A stretch of 9,675 nt of DNA, taken from NCBI GenBank assembly GCA_002380675.1, contig DFWB01000202.1:1-9675 (forward strand), given 5' to 3'. The notes under the pieces were generated by a model that did no database searches, was not told where the DNA came from, and saw only the letters and a list, made by a program, of their open reading frames with translations. The stretch's first letter is position 1. Each line of letters begins with the position of its first letter. The position numbers and the translations under genes were made by a program. Shown one piece after another: positions 4,826 through 9,675 of this stretch. The stretch comes from Akkermansiaceae bacterium UBA4145. Its GTDB lineage: Bacteria; Verrucomicrobiota; Verrucomicrobiia; Verrucomicrobiales; Akkermansiaceae.

Positions 4826-7800
4826 ATGTATAGATCCATTACCCTCGAGGAAGACATCGCGCTGAAGCAAGTCATTGCGAATCGGCATGGCGACGAAACG
4901 AGTTGTCAGCGCTACAATTGGCGTGAGTCCCTCGCAAGTGAGCACCGTGCTCCAATACCCGAAATCATTGTAACGCGGGGTGCTGGGGAGGTGCAATTTT
5001 CCCTGGCGGATGTGACCGATACCATTGGGGAAGCGCTCACCGATCTTCTTCTTTCGCGGCAGGAGCAGGAGGAGAGAATCTTTAACGATGAGAATCGTAA
5101 TTTCGTTACGGCCGTAGCCTTCAGTGTTGCCAAAAGCCTCATGCAGCAGGTGCAACGTGGGGGCACGATTAAGCTGAGCCAGAATGATCTGAACCTCCTT
5201 ATCGAGAAGGCTCTGATCGAAAACGATGCACACGACGTTGCGAAGTCTCTGCTCTTTGCGAGGAGTTATGAGAAGAATGGGGAAATCCTGGTCAGTGAAG
5301 ACCCACATCTCATGCCGGTCCGGCTCATTCGCCGGAACGGAAATGTCGTGCCGTGGAGTGAAACGAAGATCGAGACCGCGGTCCGTAAAGCCTTCCTTGA
5401 CCTGCGCAAGGACCCTGAGCCCGCATCACGAATTGCTCATGGGGTCACCAAGAGAGTGCGGGGAGGAGATTCGGCCTTCGTGCATATCGAGGATGTGCAG
5501 GATCTTGTGGAGGAAGAACTGGGCCGACAGGGACAGTATGAGGTCATGAGGGCCTACATGTCCTACCGGATCCAGCGTGCGGAAGTAAGGAAGATCCATC
5601 AGGCTGAAGCGACCGAGGATCCTAATCAGGACTCCATGGTAGTGGTGACGCGGGAGGACGGGCAGAGTGATTTCTGGGACGGAACGGAACTCAAGAAACG
5701 AATTCAATTTGGAATGATTGGGTTGAATCTCTGTCTCAGCGAGGAAGAGATCGAGTTCGAACTTCGAAGGTCGATCGGAGCCGAGATCGCGGAGGGCGAG
5801 TTGCAGAAAACCATTGTTCTTAACGCTAAGTCCCTGATTGAGAAGGACGCCGATTTCGCCAAGTTTGCTGCGCGGATTCTACTCAGTTATATTTACGAAG
5901 AGGTCCTCGACTGGTCGATTCAGCGGGATGGGATTGCCTCGTTAAAGGCCGCGCACCAGGAACAGTTTCGGCGCTACCTGAAGCACGGAGTCGCGATTAA
6001 GAGAATCAGCCCTGAACTTGTTGAGCGCTACGATCTGGAGCGTCTTTCGGATGCGTTCGACCCCTCCGCAGACCTCGATTTTGATTACCTGGGTATCCAG
6101 ACCCTCTACGATCGTTATCTCGTAGTAGATAAGACCTCTGCGAAGCCAAGGAGGATCGAAACCCCTCAATTTTTCTGGATGCGGGTCTCAATGGGACTCT
6201 TCAAGGCAGAGGAACAAGATCGGGAGGATTGGGTTATTCGACTTTACCAGCTCTACAAGGGCCGGAGGTTCTGCTCTTCCACCCCAACACTCTTTAACTC
6301 CGGAACACTCCATTCCCAGCTGTCGTCCTGCTATCTTTACAAGGTCGATGATTCCATCGAGTCCATCATGATAAGAGGAATCTCTGAAAATGCCTTCCTT
6401 TCCAAGTGGGCCGGAGGCCTGGGGGGATCATGGACAAGCGTTCGGGGGACTGGTGCCTACATTCAGGGGACAAACGGCGAAAGCCAGGGAGTCATACCCT
6501 TCCTCAAATTACACAATGACCAACTGGTCGCCGTTAATCAGGGTGGCAAGCGCCGAGGGTCAGGCTGCGCTTACCTCGAGAGCTGGCACAATGACATTGA
6601 AGATTTTCTTGAGCTGCGGGTGAACACCGGGGATGAGCGCCGGCGGACGCACGACATGAATACCGCGAACTGGATTCCGGATCTCTTCATGAAGCGGCTG
6701 GAGGCACGAGAGGACTGGACTCTTCTCAGGGCCAATGAGTGTCCCGACCTTCATGATCTCTACGGGAAAGCCTTCGAACAGCGTTATCAGGAGTATGAGG
6801 AAAAGGCCGCCGAGGGGAAAATCTGGAGTCGTAAGGTCAAGGCTATCGATCTCTGGAAAAAAATGCTCAAGATGCTCTTTGAGACAGGGCACCCATGGAT
6901 CACCTTCAAGGATCCCTGCAATGTGCGTAGCCCTCAGGACCACGTAGGGGTGATTCACTCCTCGAACCTGTGCACGGAGATCACCCTCAATACCAGTGAT
7001 GACGAGACCGCGGTCTGTAATCTAGGTTCTGTCGTATTGGACACCCATGTGACCAAGGACGGCATGCTTGATCACGAAATGCTGAGTGAAACAATCACCG
7101 TCGCGATTCGGGCCTTGGACAATGTCATCGACATCAACTTCTACCCGACCGATGCGGCGCAGACAGCGAACAGCCGTCACCGGCCGATCGGTCTGGGTGT
7201 CATGGGACTCCAGAACGCGCTGTTTAAGAAGGATCTCTCTTTTGCCAGCGACGAAGCGGTAGCCTTCAACGATGAGTTCATGGAGGCGATAGCCTATTAT
7301 GCTTACGGTGCGTCAAGTGACCTGGCGGCTGAGCGTGGCAGCTATTCAAGCTACAAGGGTTCCAAATGGGATCGGGGAATCCTTCCTCAGGACACTCTGG
7401 ATCTTCTGGAAGACGAGCGAGGTGATGCTGTGACCGTTCCGCGTGGCGGTAAAATGGACTGGAAACCTGTTCGGGAGAAAATCATGAAGCATGGAATTCG
7501 AAATTCCAACGTCCTTGCCATCGCTCCGACTGCGACGATCTCAAATATCATGGGTACTACCCCGTGTATTGAGCCGAACTACAAGAACCTTTTTGTGAAG
7601 AGTAACCTCAGCGGGGATTTCACAGTGCTGAACAGGCAACTCGTCCAGGATCTGAAGAAGGAAGGCCTCTGGACCCCCGACATGCTGGACCAGCTCAAGT
7701 ATTTTGACGGGGAGTTGAGCGATATTGATGAGATACCTGAAAGTCTGAAGCAGAAACACCTCACGGTGTTTGGAGTAGATTACAATTTCATCATTGATGC

Positions 7801-8098
7801 CGCATCTCGCCGGCAGAAGTGGATTGATCAGAGCCAGAGTGTAAATCTGTTTCTGGCCTCACCGGATATGAAGGCTTTGAGTCACATGTATCGCCATGCG
7901 TGGCGAACTGGACTTAAGACGACCTATTACCTGCGAACTCTTCAGGCCAGTAATATCGAAAAGGCAACAGTGCAGCTAAAGAAGGACAGTGCTCCTCAGG
8001 GCGAAAAACCCGGTGGGAAAACGTATACTCCTGAGGAGAAAAATGCCTGCTCCATCGAAGCCATGATGAATGGCGGTGAGTGCGAGGCCTGTCAGTAG
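4826..8098 (+). CDS. nrdA: Ribonucleoside-diphosphate reductase alpha subunit with three ATP-cone-like domains
   Basis: This 1090-residue catalytic subunit reduces ribonucleoside diphosphates to deoxy forms using a radical delivered by NrdB. E. coli NrdA has about 760 residues; the excess is N-terminal. Three ATP-cone-like modules lie at about 47-138, 165-252 and 272-363, after a 46-residue lead-in without a recognised motif. The middle module has the best signature (LIRRNGNVVPWSETKIETAV, with Lys181). Modules 1 and 3 have Asp62 and Glu288 where that lysine is expected. The core keeps the substrate-reducing pair Cys502 (SSCYLYK) and Cys731 (AVCNLGSV). It also keeps the radical site Cys716 with Asn714 and Glu718 (SSNLCTEITLN), and the radical-transfer tyrosines 1034 and 1035 (KTTYYLRTLQ). 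The tail has the redox pair Cys1086-x-x-Cys1089 next to the C-terminus. The ATG at 4826 is the only good start and has no Shine-Dalgarno sequence. Chlamydial NrdA is similarly extended, consistent with the partner NrdB type. Confidence 0.97.
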   Translation: MYRSITLEEDIALKQVIANRHGDETSCQRYNWRESLASEHRAPIPEIIVTRGAGEVQFSLADVTDTIGEALTDLLLSRQEQEERIFNDENRNFVTAVAFSVAKSLMQQVQRGGTIKLSQNDLNLLIEKALIENDAHDVAKSLLFARSYEKNGEILVSEDPHLMPVRLIRRNGNVVPWSETKIETAVRKAFLDLRKDPEPASRIAHGVTKRVRGGDSAFVHIEDVQDLVEEELGRQGQYEVMRAYMSYRIQRAEVRKIHQAEATEDPNQDSMVVVTREDGQSDFWDGTELKKRIQFGMIGLNLCLSEEEIEFELRRSIGAEIAEGELQKTIVLNAKSLIEKDADFAKFAARILLSYIYEEVLDWSIQRDGIASLKAAHQEQFRRYLKHGVAIKRISPELVERYDLERLSDAFDPSADLDFDYLGIQTLYDRYLVVDKTSAKPRRIETPQFFWMRVSMGLFKAEEQDREDWVIRLYQLYKGRRFCSSTPTLFNSGTLHSQLSSCYLYKVDDSIESIMIRGISENAFLSKWAGGLGGSWTSVRGTGAYIQGTNGESQGVIPFLKLHNDQLVAVNQGGKRRGSGCAYLESWHNDIEDFLELRVNTGDERRRTHDMNTANWIPDLFMKRLEAREDWTLLRANECPDLHDLYGKAFEQRYQEYEEKAAEGKIWSRKVKAIDLWKKMLKMLFETGHPWITFKDPCNVRSPQDHVGVIHSSNLCTEITLNTSDDETAVCNLGSVVLDTHVTKDGMLDHEMLSETITVAIRALDNVIDINFYPTDAAQTANSRHRPIGLGVMGLQNALFKKDLSFASDEAVAFNDEFMEAIAYYAYGASSDLAAERGSYSSYKGSKWDRGILPQDTLDLLEDERGDAVTVPRGGKMDWKPVREKIMKHGIRNSNVLAIAPTATISNIMGTTPCIEPNYKNLFVKSNLSGDFTVLNRQLVQDLKKEGLWTPDMLDQLKYFDGELSDIDEIPESLKQKHLTVFGVDYNFIIDAASRRQKWIDQSQSVNLFLASPDMKALSHMYRHAWRTGLKTTYYLRTLQASNIEKATVQLKKDSAPQGEKPGGKTYTPEEKNACSIEAMMNGGECEACQ

Positions 8099-8265
8099 GA
8101 GGGCTTCTTCGGGAACTTTGGTCTCTCCTCGTTTTCTGTCGTGCTGGGCTCTCTGAGGTTCTGTGGGGAACGGGGGGCGTGGCTTGGAAAACAGGTTTTT
8201 AAGAGTGGAGGCTTGATTGGCCCCTAGTCCGATTCCTTGGTCTGCAAAGAGTGCTTTTCCTGGTG

Positions 8266-8295
8266 CACTCCCGCCTAGTCGTCACTACGGGAGTG
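8266..8295 (+). terminator. 8-bp inverted repeat in the nrdA / DUF4432 gap
   Basis: CACTCCCG (8266-8273) and CGGGAGTG (8288-8295) form a perfect 8-bp stem around a 14-nt loop, followed by AGTTTGTCTTGT. It sits about 170 bp after the nrdA stop and 50 bp before the next gene. It could be a late terminator for nrdA or a leader structure of the next gene; the T-tail is interrupted. The rest of the gap (8099-8265) shows no gene and no convincing promoter. Confidence 0.4.
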
Positions 8296-8345
8296 AGTTT
8301 GTCTTGTCATGTCCCTGAACCATGGGATTTGATTTGCTGGTAATC

Positions 8346-9557
8346 ATGAAAAGACCAAAGTCAGTTCTCTCTTTCCTTCTCTGCGCCAATCTTCTGCTTT
8401 CGGCCTTGCCGGGGTTTGCGGAGGAATTCCATGCGACCCTCACAGACACCTCCACCAATACCTGGGTGGAAGACTTCTCGGTTGACGGCGGAGTCGGCAA
8501 GAACGGCGATGTGGCCTGGTCAGTACGGAAATACACTCTCCGGGGAGGCAAGCAGGCTGGAGTGGATGTGGTAGAGGTTAACAACGGCAAGTTGCGTTTC
8601 ACGGTGGTGCCAACCCGTGGAATGAACGTGCATGAGCTTCACTGTGGGGACATTCGTCTTGGCTGGGACTCTCCGGTTACGGAGCTGGTCAATCCTCTTT
8701 TCATTAACCCGGCAGACCGTGGTGGTCTGGGGTGGCTTGATGGATTCAACGAGTGGATGACCCGATGCGGATATGAGTTTGCGGGTCACCCGGGTGAGGA
8801 TGACGAAAAGATGCTCAGCCTCCACGGTAAGGCTTCAAACTTGCCGGCATCCAAGGTGGAGGTTTTTCTCAAGAACAACCGGATTCACGTGAGGGGCCGG
8901 GTTGAAGAAAAGATGTTCAAGTTTGTGAATCTGGAAATGGTCACGGACATCTCGACCGAAATAGGAAGCACTTCGGTGCGCTTTGACGATACTCTCACGA
9001 ACCGGGGCTCCAGTCCTCAGGAGTTTGAGATCATCTACCATGCCAATTATGGGGAGCCTCTTCTGGAAAAAGGGTCTCGTTTTATTGCCCCGGTCAAAAG
9101 TGTGACTCCCTTTGACGAGCGTGCCGTGGAGGAACTGGAGGATTACCAAGTCTACTACGGTCCGACCAAGGACTACGGAGAAACGGTCTATTGCATGGAG
9201 TTGAATTCGGGGGCAAAGGGGAGAACAACCGTGATGCTCCACAACGCTGCTGCCTCTCAGGGCGTGGCGATGTCTTATAATGTGGACAGTCTTCCCTTCT
9301 TCACGCTTTGGAAAAATACAGATGTGGGTGAGAAGGGTTATGTAACCGGGTTGGAGCCGGGTTCGGGCTTTCCCTATAATCGTTCGGTCGAAAGAGAGCG
9401 TGGCCGCGTGAAAACGATTGCCCCCGGTAAGGCGAAGCATTTTCACGTGGAGGTGGAGGTTCTTCCTGATGGAGCGGCAGTAAAAAAAGCTGCAGCGGTG
9501 ATCTCTGCCATTCAGGGAGGCAAAAAGGCGGTCGTGAACGACGAACCAGAACAATAG
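8346..9557 (+). CDS. Secreted DUF4432 family protein (aldose-1-epimerase-like fold)
   Basis: This encodes 403 residues from ATG 8346. An in-frame ATG at 8322 would place eight extra residues before the signal peptide, so the later start is preferred. Residues 1-25 form a signal peptide (positive MKRPK, hydrophobic core, GFA cleavage site), so the protein is exported. The body carries motifs I associate with DUF4432 (PF14486), a galactose-mutarotase-like family. These are VVPTRGMNVHEL (87-98), GLGWLDGFNEWMTRCG (127-142), SLHGKASNLP (158-167), IIYHANYGEPLLEKGS (229-244) and GLEPGSGFPYNR (335-346). His160, His232 and Glu337 fall where aldose 1-epimerases have their catalytic His, His and Glu, so activity on a sugar is plausible. 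The substrate is not known. The C-terminal tail (about 375-403) is Ala/Lys-rich and probably disordered. Its place near a sulfatase suggests polysaccharide use, but the two are 8 kb apart. Confidence 0.85.
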   Translation: MKRPKSVLSFLLCANLLLSALPGFAEEFHATLTDTSTNTWVEDFSVDGGVGKNGDVAWSVRKYTLRGGKQAGVDVVEVNNGKLRFTVVPTRGMNVHELHCGDIRLGWDSPVTELVNPLFINPADRGGLGWLDGFNEWMTRCGYEFAGHPGEDDEKMLSLHGKASNLPASKVEVFLKNNRIHVRGRVEEKMFKFVNLEMVTDISTEIGSTSVRFDDTLTNRGSSPQEFEIIYHANYGEPLLEKGSRFIAPVKSVTPFDERAVEELEDYQVYYGPTKDYGETVYCMELNSGAKGRTTVMLHNAAASQGVAMSYNVDSLPFFTLWKNTDVGEKGYVTGLEPGSGFPYNRSVERERGRVKTIAPGKAKHFHVEVEVLPDGAAVKKAAAVISAIQGGKKAVVNDEPEQ

Positions 9558-9675
9558 CTCAGCTTGCCAACGCGCTTATTGGGAGTCTCAAACCCAGAAT
9601 AGTGACCCAGTTGGGTTGCGATACCACGCTTGGTTCGTGCGGTGGGGCAACCGCGGGGCAGGCGTCCCACTGGCT
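9558..9675. other. Non-coding right edge with short inverted repeats
   Basis: No convincing gene is seen after the DUF4432 stop. AACCCA (9591-9596) pairs with TGGGTT (9612-9617), and GCGGT (9639-9643) pairs with ACCGC (9650-9654) around GGGGCA. Neither is followed by a T-run, though the first may act as a weak terminator. The - strand is open from 9675 to a TGA at 9559-9561 (38 codons), which is too short to support a gene. Confidence 0.35.

Noticed and set aside
9559..9675. 38-codon - strand open frame running off the right edge
   Set aside because: An open frame of this length is common by chance. It starts outside the window, matches no family I know, and the sequence is dominated by short inverted repeats.
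9600..9675. Riboswitch-like look of the GC-rich right edge (for example a cobalamin-type core)
   Set aside because: The conserved cobalamin boxes are not present in order, and no downstream gene is visible to be controlled.

Overview
The window looks like a piece of a bacterial chromosome from the Planctomycetota-Verrucomicrobiota-Chlamydiota (PVC) group, most likely a free-living Verrucomicrobiota of moderate GC. This placement is inferred from gene content: a sulfatase tail, a secreted DUF4432-type sugar-epimerase-fold protein, an M42 aminopeptidase, and above all a Chlamydia-like class I ribonucleotide reductase whose small subunit lacks the radical tyrosine. No rRNA or tRNA gene is present to confirm it. 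No insertion sequence, phage gene or CRISPR array was seen.

Layout. Positions 1-168 hold the C-terminal end of a + strand sulfatase. A strong GC hairpin (239-266) separates it from a convergent - strand pair: a Met/His-rich outer-membrane beta-barrel protein (293-1312) and, upstream of it, a small membrane-anchored protein with a Cys-Glu-Ile-Cys motif (1453-1839). The 140-bp gap between those two carries two adjacent hairpins and an 11-bp direct repeat. The Met, His and Cys content suggests a metal (perhaps copper) theme, but this is inference. Divergently, 1897-2955 encodes an M42 family metallo-aminopeptidase with every expected metal ligand.

A 595-bp gap (2956-3550) has no convincing gene apart from a possible 32-codon leader. 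It contains several hairpins and, near its 3' end, a promoter of sigma-70 type covered by two candidate NrdR boxes. These lead into nrdB (3551-4648) and nrdA (4826-8098). NrdB has Leu at the position of the radical Tyr and Glu as first metal ligand, so it is of the Mn/Fe (class Ic) type. NrdA is unusually long, with three N-terminal ATP-cone-like domains, of which only the middle one keeps the signature lysine. Together they reduce ribonucleotides to deoxyribonucleotides, with transcription probably repressed by NrdR. The 177-bp gap between nrdB and nrdA can fold into a compact three-way junction.

The window closes with a signal-peptide-bearing DUF4432 protein (8346-9557) and about 118 bp of non-coding, hairpin-rich sequence. 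None of the gene starts has a clear Shine-Dalgarno sequence. The best candidate for something new is the RNR locus: a leucine-type radical-Tyr-less NrdB, a triple-cone NrdA, NrdR boxes lying on the promoter, a possible translationally coupled leader peptide, and a structured spacer.
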